From Cryptomeria japonica (Eukaryota > Streptophyta > Pinopsida > Cupressales > Cupressaceae): a stretch of DNA of 64,000 nt. The position numbers were made by a program, and so were the translations under genes. This document shows positions 1-11,604 of the stretch, in pieces; the stretch's first letter is position 1; each line of letters opens with the position of its first letter. The stretch lies in assembly GCF_030272615.1 (NCBI RefSeq), contig NC_081406.1:469446400-469510399 (forward strand), written 5' to 3'. The notes under the pieces are model-generated. The model made no database searches, was not told the origin of the DNA, and worked only from the letters and a program-made list of their open reading frames with translations.

Positions 1-16
1 AGGTGAGAGGTATTTC

Positions 17-1160
17 ATGCTCTTAATAGATGACCCTTCTAGAATGACTTGGGTTGCAATTCTAAGAAAAAAATCAAAGGCATTGGAAAATTTTAAGATA
101 TTCAAAGCTAGAGTTGAGAATGAAGTTGATAGATGGATTAAATGTTTAAGATGTGATAGAGGAGGAGAACTTATTTCTAATGAATTTGAAGCTTTTAATG
201 AGAAATATGGAATTAGAAGACATTTATCTGCTTGTAGGACACCTCAGCAGAATGGTGTGGTTGAAATAATGAACAAGAATATTCAAGAGGTGGCAAGAAC
301 TATGATCAAGGAAGTAAATCTACCAAACGTTTACTAGAAAGAAGCTATACACACTACTGTGTATACCCTTAACAAATCTCTATTCATAAAGAAGTATGGA
401 AAGACATCATAGGAGTTGAGGCATGGAAGGATTCCCTCGGTAAGGTATTTAAAAGTTTTTGGAAGTAAGTGCTATATCTGAAGAGATGAAGGAAATCTTG
501 GGAAGTTTGAGAGTAGAGCTGATGAAGGTATATTTCAAGGTTATTCTGCAAAGAGAAAAGCTTACAGATGTTATAACAAGAGGTTGAATAAAATCGTTGA
601 AAGTGCAAATTTGAAGGTTGATGAATTTTTTTCAAAAGAAACTATTATACAGGTAGGTTATGCATCTAACGATTCTACAAGAAGAGAAGAATGGAGATGA
701 AGACAAGTAGAAAGAAACTTAGGTTGCTCTGACAACCATATCAAAAACCTTGAGGTATGTGTAGAAAAACCATTCTGAGAATCAAATTATAGGAGACAAA
801 AATAGAGGAGTTATTACAAGAAGCAAAATTGTTTAAGAACAAGTTCTTTTATGTTTACTTTTTGAAGTTGAACTGAAGACAGTTGAAGAAGCTTGTAAAA
901 ATTAGAATTGGATAAGGCTACGAAGGAAGAGCTGGATCAAATTGAGAAGAATCAAACTTGGGAACTAGTCCCTAGATCAACAGATAAGAATGTTATTGGA
1001 ACAAAATGTGGGTTTTGAAATAAGCTAGATGAAGATGGCCATGTAGTAAGAAACAAAGCAAGATTGGTATGCAAAGGATAGACATGGGTTGAAGGAATTA
1101 ATTTTGAAGAAACTTATACACCTTTTGCTAGAATGGAGGCTATTAAGATGGTTTTGTCGT
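17..1160 (+). pseudogene. Ty1/copia integrase and N-terminal reverse transcriptase fragment
   Basis: This is the catalytic core of a copia integrase followed by the linker and the start of RT. The integrase acidic residues are visible in the context IDDPSR, CDRGGEL and NGVVE, a standard D,D,E pattern; the first is near residue 5 of the open frame. Up to 337 the frame is open. It then breaks several times (stops near 334 and 408), but integrase C-terminal similarity (KVFGSKCY, GYSAKRKAY) and the pre-RT segment with the motifs WELVPR and NKARLVCKG continue to about 1160. There is no usable start because the polyprotein begins outside the window. It is adjacent to the gypsy insertion and is non-functional. 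Confidence 0.85.
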
Positions 1161-1716
1161 TTGCAGTTGTTACTCCTGTATTCTGCATTTGTTTCTCCTA
1201 TGTAAATTTTATTCCCTTGTAGACTTTTTATTGTTTTGAAAGTTTCCCGTAGTTGTACTCTAAATCATCTGTCTTTCGGCCCCATTTTGTAAGTCGTGTA
1301 ATTGAAAGTTGAATGTTTTCTTTGTTGAACAAATATGTTAAGTTCAGAGGTTCATAGGACATTGATTTAATGAAGTCATTAGTCGGTCAAGTTTGTTAGG
1401 GATCTGAATGTCTTAGTCCTTTGTGCTTCCCAATTGAACCTTGAACTAGTGAACCTTTATGGTTCAACAGTTTAACGGTTCCATGGTTTGATGTTTTCAA
1501 CTGCTAGGCTCAAATATCAGGTAAGACATGATGTAAGAAGATGGACATCATTGTTCCACGAAGGAATATTCCTAGCACTTTAAGAGCTTTTCTGAGCAGG
1601 TTGTAACTTTTCAAAATAGAAAGTAATCATTACTTTGATAGGTAATTTTATGAAGTGATGTGTAATTAATGCATGCGTCAGGAATTGTCTTTTCAAATTT
1701 ATCTTGCACACATACC

Positions 1717-1815
1717 AAAGTACCTTAAAAGTTGTTTGAAAAGCCAAAATTAGAAAACAAACATATCAAAGTACTTAAAAAGTTGTTTGAAAAGCCAAAA
1801 TTAGAAAACAAACAA
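1717..1815 (+). repeat. 48-bp tandem duplication inside the 5' LTR
   Basis: A unit of about 48 bp containing gttgtttgaaaagccaaaa occurs twice in a row. The corresponding place in the right LTR (about 25507-25555) has one copy, so the duplication is private to the left LTR and arose after insertion. Confidence 0.8.
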
Positions 1816-2004
1816 TTCAGTGAAAGAAAGGTAATTCTCTGCTTCTCAAGCTCAGAAGCGGTGCAATTTATGATAGGTGAGTTAAGTCTTGGCCATGTCT
1901 TTCATTTTGCATATATAAAAGAAGATTTATTTAGTTTCTTTTTGTGGTGGTTCTAGGTTTATTTGTTTGCCATAGTTTAGTCTTGAAGTGGTTGAATTGT
2001 CAAA

Positions 2005-5000
2005 ATGAGGTCGGTACCTCCCAAAATGGTTGTTGAAGCCAGTCTCATTAGTTATCTCCCAAAGTTTGGTGATACATCTCTAGCTCATGCTAACCTTTAG
2101 GAGTTCATGGAAAGAGATAGAAACCCTACCAATTCTCCCATGATGCAAAGAATTGTGGATAGTGGTCTTATAGATATTGTCACCTTCCTGCTTTCTCTAC
2201 AATGTTCGGAACTAGTTTTGGAATGTATGAACCGGTATGATGCAGTCGATAGGTGCATTAGGGATGCCAATGGTGGAGTATTGTGAAATGTAAATAGAGA
2301 AACCATTATGGCCATGTCTAAAATTCCTACCCGATAAGCCTACGAAAACTAGACCATCACCACTTCCTATAGCTACTTTGGTGAAAAGAAACCCCAATAC
2401 AAAAGTGTCATAGCTAGGAATTGGTTGTTGAAATTTCAAAAGGGTGGTTCCAGGCTTCCAAAATATTTAACCTAAGAACATATGATGAAGGACATTAGGG
2501 AAATTGTGATTTTGTTACATAAGGTTAAAAGTAGTCAACAAGCCTTCTTTTGGGAGTATTGGATGTATTTCTTTATCCAAGTGATTTTAGACCAAAACAG
2601 GTACATTGACTGGGGGAGAATGATTGTGGATGGACTTCATGAGGGTTTGAGTAATATTCTAGAAAGCAAGAATTTCTACATGACTTTGTACATGTTTTAC
2701 TGCTTAGCCTATGTTAGGCCATGGCCTGGACTCTATCATGAACCTTTTGTTGATAATATACTAAATTATGATTATTACCTGCACTTGTAGGCGATGAGGT
2801 GTCATGAAAATTACAAGAAGGTTCATGATGTGTTTGTTGCAAGGTTGATTGTTGATTTATAGGGTAATGTGAACCAGCATATGTCCGAGGAAGGAATACA
2901 ATTGGTTAGTTTATATGGGATTTATTTCATTCAATTTCCTCAGTTCACCTATGTTAGGGTTGGTGGCTTTGAGGGAGAACCCATGAAAATTCCCAGGTAT
3001 GCATTGGATCCATTTGTGTTGATAAAAATATGTCAACAATTAGCTCATATTGAGAAAAAGAATGTAGGAAAGAAGGATTCTAGAGTTGCTTTTCCAGTGG
3101 AGCTAGGCCATTATATTTGCAAGACAGTGTCGGATGCATTAAATTTAGAAGTTGATTTTAAGAAGTTAAATCTCAAATACTATGTTCCCCTGTAAAATTT
3201 TGATATTAAGGGATATGCACGGGAGCATTCAGTTCTCAAAGATGGTTTCAGTCATGTACCTAAACTAGAATATTTTTGGGCAAACTATGTTGATGAATTT
3301 GAAGTACGTATGAGAATGTTCTTGTTGGCATTATAACAGACAATAAGAGATTGTTGGCATTTCAATTAGGATATTGAGAAGGTTGTTGATAATTATGGAT
3401 ATAACTAATTAAGGATGTTTACTGTCTTCACAATATTATTTTTTCATTGATGTCAACAAATTGATTTTCTGATTTAATAGGATGTTGCCATATCTTAAGA
3501 AGTATGTTTGTGATGAATAAGGGGAGGAATAAGTTATTCAATGGGCAACTATTACCAAGTTAGACAATGATGAGATCATGTTGTTTAGATTGTTTTGATA
3601 TCCTACATATGCTATTGTTTGTAAGGTTAATACTATACTATGTTACCGAGCAAGGAACCTAGTCGGTAAACCCTAAGGTTATCACTATCGGTTAATGAAG
3701 GTGGAATGTCTACTGAGTGGAGTTTAGTATTTACCGAGTTGCAACCGAGTAATAACAGAATGCATTGGATATATACATACGTTATTTAATGATGGAAGTT
3801 GATGAGCTGGTTATGATTAAATGATTGATACAACATGTATGAAGTTTGTTAAGGATCTATGGCAATGGAAGATTGGGAGGAATATCTACAGCTCAGATTA
3901 AACCGCAATACCCTAGCACAAATTCCAAGGAATATATGCAAGTTCCAAGGTGAGGTAAAATGTTTTTCAATCGAAGGATACATTGAACCTGATCAAGATT
4001 GAAGATCTGATGGCTATGATTGATCATGGGAAATGTGATCAAAGAGATTAAGTGATTAGCAAATTGTTTATAAATAAGGAATTGTTGATAAACAATGTAT
4101 GCGGGCAAGTGTAAGCATAGGGATGCTACATAGTGATTACCGAGCACAGAAGCTTGAAAACCTATTTGAATAACAAAGTAAGGAGCCCAGCAGAGGGACA
4201 AGATAAGTCCTATGAGTAGATTGTATTGAGAAAATAAGAATCTACTTTAGCATTTTAGATGCAAAGTTGCAGACATACTCATTACTGATGTTTATTTGTA
4301 AGTGACAGAAAATCTCTTAACCGAGTGGACTTAATAGTCTTATTTGTAAATCCTCTAGCAAGGTGACATTCTAATTGAGTGTTTGAAACCCTTTAACAAG
4401 GTCACCTCTAACAAGGTGAAGATCCTAATAGATCTGAGGGAAATCCCTTAACCGGGTCACATCTAGCAATGTGTTTGTAATCTTTAACAGGATTTGCTTT
4501 TAACCGAGCATACTCTAGAAGAGTATATTTCCTAGTGGGTCTGAAATCCCACAGTGGTTTTTCCCTATTTGGGTTTCCATGTTAAATCTGGTGTTATGAG
4601 TGTTGCTATGATTATGTGTTCTTAAGGTTGCATATTTTACAATTTTGATTACATATATCTGTTGTTTAAGCTGCTGAGGTTGAATCTGTTGAATATATTG
4701 AAGATTAAGTTTGTATGATTCACCCCCCCCCCTCTCATCTTGTTAGCTTGGCATTTGTACTTAACAATTATTATCCGAACTATCAGTTTTCTTGGTTCAC
4801 TATACATCAGGTAAATTATTTTGGGTTACAGATGAACATATCTAAATTTGAAGATACAAGGGAAGACTTGGTAGACCCTCATTATACACAGGTTGTACAG
4901 GGGACTCTAATTCCTAAAATTGATTGGGATCTGGATGAGAAAGATCAAATAAGAGTCATGTCCTTCCCAGTCATACGTAGGACTAAGAAATGGTTAAGGC

Positions 5001-6660
5001 AACAAAAACTTGGAAAATTAACTGTTAGACGAAACCCTATTCCAATCTGAAAATTTTCATCTAGCCAGCGTGTTGGAATTTGTCTTGCAAGTGCTTTACA
5101 GGTCAAGATAGAAGCTGATAGTGCCAAGGCTTCATTAGAAGAGACATCATCACCATGGGTTACAAGATCTAAAACCAAAGGGAAAGGAAAGAAGGAACCT
5201 CAGGTGATTATGGACTTAGACTCATCCCCTGAATTTGAAAGCGCAATGGCAAAGAGGGAGCTTGAGATAAAATATGTGGAAGCAGGTAATGCAGAAGGTC
5301 TAGGAGAAGAGGGGACTGATATATCAAACTACATGATGGTACCCACTTCTGGCCTAATGAAATATCTGACTGAAAAAGAAACCGGTAGTGAGAATCCTCA
5401 TTGGTTATACACTACCCTGACCAACAAGAAGAGGAACTTAGTTCCTGCCTCGGTACCAATAGATGAAGATACTAAGAATTGGATAGCAAAAATTGCTTGT
5501 CCTAATGTAGATGCAGCCATAGGAATCCCTTCATCAAAAGACTTTTTCATTGAAAAGGTGAACCTTGGAGCCAGAACAAGGGTAGTAGATGTCTATCATC
5601 TGGAGGCATCGACTAAAATAATTGTCACACGGAATTGGTAAGGTGAAAAGGATAAGCAATATCTAAAGAAGACCTTGGGATATATGGCCCAATACATAGA
5701 CGCAATTCATAGTTCAGATCCATAGCCTCTGTCTCAAATACCATCCTCCTTCGATCCTAAATCACTAGCAAATCAGAAGGTCCTTCAGTAGATTCAAAAA
5801 TGCAAAATGATAACTAAGGTTTTGATGGATTGGCTTGAGGGAATTCATAATTCAGGAATAAAATATTTTATTAACTTACACAAGTTGTATGAAAATGCTC
5901 AGTCAGACATGAAGTAATTGGAGACAAAAATTACAAGTTGGAAAAAGAGGAATCTAAATGGGCAGCGGTAGCAATGCAAATGCAGGAGGTGCAGACATAT
6001 AGGGTGATGAAGTTCTTGAACAAAAAAGCTATGCCGAGCCTTGATGATAATATTCTCTATGTCTGCAAAAATAACATAGACTAGAGAAATTCCATAATAC
6101 AACAGGCATATGGTGAGTTGGCTAAGTTGATGAATAACCTTGTTGAATTGATCATATCAATGCAGAATGACCTCAAATGCATAGGGATTAAGTGCTTAAA
6201 ATAATATGTAGAGACCATTGAAAGTCTTGAAGTTATAATAGAATCATTTCAGGGTAAGATAAATTATATGAAGGAAGAGAAAGCATTGCGTTCAAGTGAC
6301 CTATCAACCATAGCCAAAATTGAATCCTTGTTACTCCTCTACATTGAACACTTGGGTGATCATGCTAATCAAGTGGAGAAGGTCTATAGAGAAAAAGAAG
6401 TATGGAAACAAAGGATCACCCATATAAGCCTCCCACACTTCGCACTTATCCAAAAGTTCTTTGCAACTCATGCAAATTGGAAGAAAGACGTTGCTACCAC
6501 GTCTCCTGAAGCCAATAAAAATGCCTCTCAACTCAGCCAGATGTCTTCTAGATATTTATTCTTGGTTTTTTTTCCCATTGAGAAGACTAGGTTTAGTTTT
6601 TTCTATTTTAAAAACTACTTTGAAACTGCGGGGCAGAAAGTAAATTTTGTGTTTCCCTAA
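2005..6660 (+). pseudogene. LTR-embedded long ORF, copy 1 (unknown function)
   Basis: An ATG at 2005 (MRSVPPKM) opens a frame that, after removal of the inserted copia LTR and its duplicated 5-mer (3323-4790), runs in register to 5640 apart from point stops. One further frameshift leads to the last segment (6268-6660). The ancestral length is about 1,060 codons. Visible layout: an N-terminal globular region of about 400 residues with WP-G-L-Y-H-E-P and D-A-N-G-G patterns; a segment rich in R/K and W (KWLRQQKLGKL); an acidic/basic low-complexity linker (SKTKGKGKKEP, MDLDSSPEFES); and a C-terminal region rich in K/E/L heptads that reads as coiled coil. It has no Gag, protease, RT, RNase H or integrase motif and I do not recognise the family. 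The same ORF sits at the matching place in the other LTR, so it was part of the LTR when the element inserted. Stops include TAG at 2098 and 2860; the latter is also present in the other copy. Confidence 0.72.
3323..4785 (+). mobile_element. Solo copia LTR (same family as the 19362-20896 LTR)
   Basis: It begins TGTTGGCATT and ends ACTATCA, flanked by gttct (3318-3322) and gtttt (4786-4790), a 5-bp target duplication with one change. The uninterrupted homologue in the other gypsy LTR (around 33205-33225) shows the empty site and confirms the boundaries. The sequence matches the 5' LTR at 19362-20896 along its whole length, including repeated ACCGAG hexamers, a motif near 4560 related to the one described in the other copia LTRs, and a C-rich tract ending in ctctc near 4720-4738. 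No internal region is present, so it is a product of LTR-LTR recombination. Minus-strand ORFs here are chance. Confidence 0.92.
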
Positions 6661-7325
6661 TTAACTGTTGGCTAGGTTGTGGTTATAAATGCATTTTCAT
6701 AAGACTTTGGAAGGGTCTGAAAAAAATTTAGATGAATTAGAAGACTTTTGTTTTCTTTTGTCATGTTATGGATTTTCAGTGAAGACATTTTATTTGTGAA
6801 TGATATGAAATAGTTTCTGCAACTTTCAAATCTGTGTGTTTGAATGTGGAAAACAAATCTTTGTCAGGATATATGTTTATGTGCAGAATATGTTACTTCC
6901 TTCATTATCCACTTATCATAAGTCTATGAATGAATCTAATAAATAAAATCCAATCAAAAGTGCCTCTTAGCTCGGCTAGATGTCTTCCTGATATTTATTC
7001 TTGGTTTTTTTTTTCCCATTGAGAAGACTAGGTTTAGTTTTTATGTTTTAAAAACTACTTTGAAATTGCGGGGTGGAAAGTAAAATTTTGTATTTTCCTA
7101 ATTAACTATTGACCAGGTTGTGGCTATAAATGCATTTTCATAAGACTTTGGAATGGTCCGAAAAACTTTTAGATGAATTAGCAGACTTTGGTTTTTCTTT
7201 TGGCATGTTATGGATTTTTCAGTGAAGACATTTTATCTATGAATGATATGATACAATTTATGTAGCTTTCAAATCTATGTGTTTGAATGTGGAAAACAAA
7301 TCTTTGTCATGATATATGTTTAATC
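6520..7325 (+). repeat. Direct tandem duplication of an LTR segment (about 6520-6952 and 6953-7325)
   Basis: The end of the LTR ORF and its downstream sequence (from gatgtcttc... through ggaaaacaaatctttgtc) occur twice in tandem. Each copy corresponds to right-LTR positions about 35010-35450, where there is only one copy. The two copies differ at many scattered positions, so the duplication is not recent. The first copy keeps the end of the ORF; the second has only its tail. Confidence 0.8.
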
Positions 7326-8160
7326 TATTGGTTGACAGATTTTCCCTTTTTTAATTTTACAGTGAATGACTCATGTATGCCCCATTTGAAAGGAAAATGA
7401 AACCAACGGGTGAACCAATTATTGGTTTACCCTCTGCATAATGGCACAACTTCCTGTATGATATTCAATAAATTTTTAAACATAAACTAACGTTAACTTT
7501 ACTTTTATCTAGAAAGCGAGAAATGCATTCCACATTCATTCGTCAACACAATATGAATGCTACAAAGATAAATACTCATATATGCAAAGCCCACAGACTT
7601 ACATTTCAAGCTTTTCCATTTTATAGAAATAACTTTACTAATAAAATCAAAATATTATGGATTATGATCAAGTCTCTCGCGTGCCTCAAAGGACAAGGGG
7701 GATCAGGATATCCAAAGAAAAGCTCACAACGGATTCTATTTATCATATTCATTCACAGACTTATGATAAGTGGATAATCAAGGAAGTAACATATTCTGCA
7801 CATAAACATATATCCCAATAGAGATTTGTTTTCCATATTCAAACCCATAGATTTGAAAGCTGCAGAAAATGTATCATTTCATTCACAGATAAAATGTATT
7901 CACTAAAAATCTATAACATGTCAAAAGAAAAACCAAAGTCTGCTAATTCATCTAAAAAAAATTCGGACCATTCCAAATTCTTATGAAAATGCATTTATAG
8001 CCACAACCTGGCCAACAGTTAATGAGGAAAACACAAAATTTTACTTTCTGCCCCACAGTTTCAAAGTAGTTTTTAAAATTGAAAAACTAAACCTAGTCTT
8101 CTCAACAAGAAAAAAAAACCAAGAATAAATATCAACAAGACATCTGGCTGAGCTGAGAGG
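7326..8160 (-). repeat. Inverted copy of the last 0.8 kb of the gypsy LTR
   Basis: Read on the minus strand, this stretch matches right-LTR 35010-35850 continuously. The inversion begins at 7326 with TATTGGTTGACAG, the complement of the LTR terminus (CCAATA in this LTR), so one breakpoint coincides with the LTR end. The direct-strand LTR tail then resumes about 8172 and runs to 8552. The order is therefore A, A, B'A', B, where AB is the normal tail. Transcribed RNA from here would fold into a long hairpin. Confidence 0.8.
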
Positions 8161-8557
8161 AACTCATATCAGCCCCCCTTGTCTTTGAGGCATGATAGAG
8201 ACTCCATCATAGTCCATAATATTTTGATTTCATTAATAAAGTTAGTTTTGTAAAATGGAAAAATGTGAAGTGTAAGTCTATGGGCTTTGGATATATGAGT
8301 ATTTATCTTTCTAGTATTCATATTGTGTTGACAAATGAATGTGGAATGCCTTTCTCGCTTTCTAGTTGAAAGTGAACTTAATGTTAGTTTATGTTTAAAA
8401 ATTTATTGAATATCATACGGGAAGTTGTACCCTTATGCCGAGGGTAAACCAATAATCAATTCACCTAACTGTTGGTTTCATTTGCCTTTCAAAAGGAGCA
8501 TATATGAGTCATTCACTATAAAATTCAGGAATGACAAATCTGTTAACCAATAAATTT

Positions 8558-8574
8558 TTGGCGACTCTATTGGG
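8558..8574 (+). other. Primer binding site of the giant gypsy element
   Basis: TTGGCGACTCTATTGGG lies 5 bp after the LTR terminus at 8552. The TGGCGACTC core is a common gypsy-type minus-strand primer site in plants. I did not match it to a specific tRNA. It confirms that the LTR ends here and that the internal region starts to the right. Confidence 0.7.
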
Positions 8575-8716
8575 AAGTCGAACATCAAGAATAGTCACCT
8601 GATCAAGGGATATATAGGATTGTCTTGTGAGTTATCTTTGTTTTGATTTTCTTTACGGATATTGAAAATTGTGAACAGACTGGGATACACTAGGTCTCAG
8701 AGGTGCGAGGGGATAT

Positions 8717-10240
8717 TTGACCCAGTCTTCCAAGAATCGAGCTAGAAGTAGACCTCCTTCCCCTTCTTCCCAATCACCTGTATCTCCCATTTATCAAGCC
8801 CTAATATTAGATAGTGTTTCTTTACCTAGTGTAATTAACCCCACACATCTTAATATCATTCTTTCAATGGTCATTAACAATCCTTGGAAACATGCAGTAG
8901 GACCGCTAAATATTGGTCTTAATTTAAATGCTTTACCTAAAGGAGAAAGGGATCATTTGCCCAACTTTAGTGGTGATGGGAAGGTCTCAGCTAATGAGAA
9001 TTTAAATGCATTTAATGTTGCATGTGGTGTGATAGTTGTTCATCATGAAGATTTGGTAGTGAGACTGTTTGTGCAGACATTAACCGAGATAGCTGCGGAT
9101 TGGTTCTACCACATGCCAAATGGTGTAATCACAAATTGACAAGATTTGAAAACTAGGTTTGAGGCAAGGTTTAAGGTGGTTGAAGATGAACATTCCCTTT
9201 TAGCCTAGTTGGCCCAATTAAAGAAAGAAATTCTCGATTCTATGAGAGATTTTGTGGCTAGGTTTGATAAAATTATCCATTAAATTCCTACAAATCAAAA
9301 GCCTTCAGATGACAATCTGAAATGTTTCTTCATAAATTCCATGCCTTGAAAAATAAGCTTCTTAATTCGGAGACAAAGAGTAGCAACTCTAGCCAATATC
9401 AAAATGTTGGATGTTGAGTTAGAAGATTACTTAATTTCTGCTAGAAAATGGAAGAGAGAAGTTCAAGTAGTTGTTACACAACCCTCTACTTCTTTAGACC
9501 CTATAGTACAAAGATTAATGAATGATTTCATAGCTCTGAAAAGATAATTGCCAAAGGCTAGTACTTCCTATCCATGGCCTGATCAATATATTCCAAGAAG
9601 AATTACTAATCAAAATAAGGCCTTACAATTGCCTCCAGCTCAGCAAAGATTAGCAATTTAAGCTCCACCATCTAAAGGTAACATGTGTGTTTTTCACCTA
9701 ACTGATGATCGCGATGGTAATTCCTATCCTGAAATGGTGCGACTTACACAAATGATGAATATAAGAGTAATAAGTAAGATCGGTCAAGAAGAAGAGATCT
9801 CTGGGAAACCTAGCAACTCTGAAATACACTTCATGGAGTACAAGTCAGATTCAGAAAGAGGAGGAGATATATTGGTGACCCTTGAAGATATTTCTTGTGC
9901 AATCCTTACTAGGAATCAACGTCAACCTAAAAACAAAGGTAATTAAACATTCCCTGGAACCTTAGCCAAAGGTAAATAACTCATGAACTGGAACTTTGAA
10001 AGTGGTTCAAGAGTTCAAGAAGTTCAAATATTGAAGTACCCTGATCTAGATACTTCTTTTGATATTGTTGAATTTTGTAAGACTTCTAAAATTCAGATAT
10101 CCCTTGTTGAATACCTTAGGTATAACCCTAAAGAGTTGGATAAATTAGTTAAATATATACATGGGGAAACCTCTCGATTGCAAACTAATCAGTCATTGTT
10201 GGCCAATCTTGAGTTCTCATAGGTTAGGAAGTGTACTGAA
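8717..10240 (+). pseudogene. Gypsy Gag polyprotein (retrotransposon gag domain)
   Basis: This is the structural capsid protein of the giant gypsy element. The start at 8717 (MTQSSKNRARSRPPSPSS) follows the primer site by about 140 bp and opens with a basic, proline/serine-rich tail. The retrotransposon Gag core follows at about residues 75-230: LPNFSGDGK, VVRLFVQTL, A-DWFYHMP, then F-E-A-R-F, L-A-Q-L and RFDKIIH. Stops at 9137, 9209, 9281 and 9346 break it, but the same frame is kept through the downstream protease and first RNase H. No zinc knuckle is visible in the C-terminal part. Segments at 9683-9946 and 9983-10222 are the Gag tail or linker before protease. Confidence 0.82.
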
Positions 10241-10322
10241 CCTACCAAATCATCTGAAACTATTCCATAGGTATTCACTAATGAACTAGATGAACCACCT
10301 TTAGCATTAGATCAAAAGCCTG

Positions 10323-10640
10323 AACCTTTCTATATATCTTTGTTTATTAATGGTTCTAAACTCAACAATTGTATCATTCATTCATGAGAATCAAATAACA
10401 TCATGCCTTCTTCAATTTCTAAACCATTAGGCATCTCCCTTACTAAAACCTTTATAAAGTGTTATTCAATGGACTCAAAGCAGGTCCCTTTGCATGGCCA
10501 AATCAAAGATGCTCAAATTTCTCTAGCTGTACATCCTAGCAAAAGAGTGAAATTGACTATTCTAATAGCTAATATTCTCAAAAATTTATGGTATGCTACT
10601 AAGTAGAACTTTTGTAAAGATCTGGGAGGAGAAATCAAGA
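10323..10640 (+). pseudogene. Gypsy aspartic protease remnant
   Basis: It is in the same frame as Gag. The sequence FYISLFINGSKLNN followed by a position equivalent to D-S-G-A-S and then NNIMP has the shape of a retropepsin-type protease domain, and the hydrophobic strand and Q-I-K-D-A region follow. The catalytic triplet is destroyed: the expected Asp codon reads His, and the next Gly codon is TGA at 10387. Protease would cleave the Gag-Pol polyprotein. Its place between Gag and an RNase H is unusual, because RT normally follows protease directly. Confidence 0.7.
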
Positions 10641-11311
10641 TGGATTGGTCTCAAGCATTAATTCCTATTGGTAAACAAAAAATTGCCCTTCAACTAGAGC
10701 CAAAATCCAAATATATAGTTTTCCCTTCTGATGACCAAAAATCTCAAATATTGTATCAAGAATGTGATTTTGGCAATTATTTGCTTTTCTCTGATGACAT
10801 GAAGAAAACACCAGAGGATGTGTTAGACCCTGTTGTTGGCCTATGGGTGATGGGATTTGATGGAAGTTGTGCATTAGCTGGATCTGGTGTCAGAGTGGTG
10901 CTCATTTCTCCAAAAGGTCAAAAGATTCCTTTTTCATTTAAGTTGGAATTCAAAAACCCTAATAATACTGCAGAATACAAGGCCTTATTGTTGGGACTCA
11001 AACAATCTAAGAAAAGAGGAATCAAGTTGTTGAGTGTCAAAGGTGATGTAGAATTAATTGTCAAGCAGGTGCAAAATCTCTTCTCAGTAAAGAATAAAAG
11101 GCTTAGACATTATAGGAATAGAGTTTGGGATGAGATGGAATATTTTTATTCTTTCTCAATTGAGGCAATTCCCAGAAACCAAAATTCTCATGCAGACTCC
11201 TTTGTAGTTTCAGCTTCTTTATTACTCCCACATCTAGAATTTGGTGCAGATGTTTATAGGATTGAAGTGGTATATCGCCCTAATGTTCCAGATAATTTTG
11301 ATTTCTGGTAG
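10640..11311 (+). pseudogene. Archaeal-type (additional) RNase H domain located upstream of RT
   Basis: This open stretch of 223 codons carries a complete-looking RNase H fold signature at about residues 70-195: FDGSC with the first Asp, NTAEYKALLLGL with the Glu, VKGDVELIVKQV with the second Asp, and RNQNSHADS with the last Asp. This is the form of the extra plant/archaeal-type RNase H found in Tat gypsy elements, not the RNase H attached to RT. It is in frame with Gag and protease. The RT domain starts about 300 bp downstream in another frame, with an intermediate segment in a third frame (11241-11537). A separate gypsy RNase H follows RT at about 12600. The expected location in Tat elements is after RT-RNase H, so this order is odd. 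All four acidic positions survive. Confidence 0.8.
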
Positions 11312-11604
11312 TTTTTCGAGAGTGATAAATATATCAATAATTTCTTGTAAAATGTTCAGATGTTTGCCTCATCCTTCTTTGAAGGGTTTGAGAATGAATG
11401 TAATGAATTTTGCTCAGATTCATGAGAAGGTTCTAAAAAAGGAAGTTATTCAGTTGAAGGGAAACCGAATTCCAAAAGGTCTGGTATCCTTAGAAAACCT
11501 TTTTGATCGCAATGACGGGTATGTAAAAAAAAAATAGTTCTCAAACTACCAGTAACTCAGGAGAGTATGAAAAGGTAAATATAGGTGATGAAACTAACAC
11601 AAAG

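Larger units (their letters stand above)
1168..8552 (+). repeat. 5' LTR of the giant gypsy element
   Basis: It matches the right LTR in three pieces: 1168-1410 with 16049-16297, about 1410-1915 with 25167-25658, and about 1915-8552 with 31896-35852. It starts TGTTAC and ends CCAATA; the other LTR ends CCAACA. It contains a long ORF (2005-6660), a solo copia LTR (3323-4785), a short tandem duplication (1717-1815), and a complex direct plus inverted duplication of its last 0.8 kb (6520-8160). The segment 8161-8552 is the normal LTR tail in direct orientation. Net of the copia LTR it is about 5.9 kb, which is long for a plant LTR. Confidence 0.82.

Noticed and set aside
3893-4201. Minus-strand ORF of 102 codons within the solo LTR
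   Set aside because: It lies inside a copia LTR, has no counterpart open frame in the family member at 19362-20896, and no motif.
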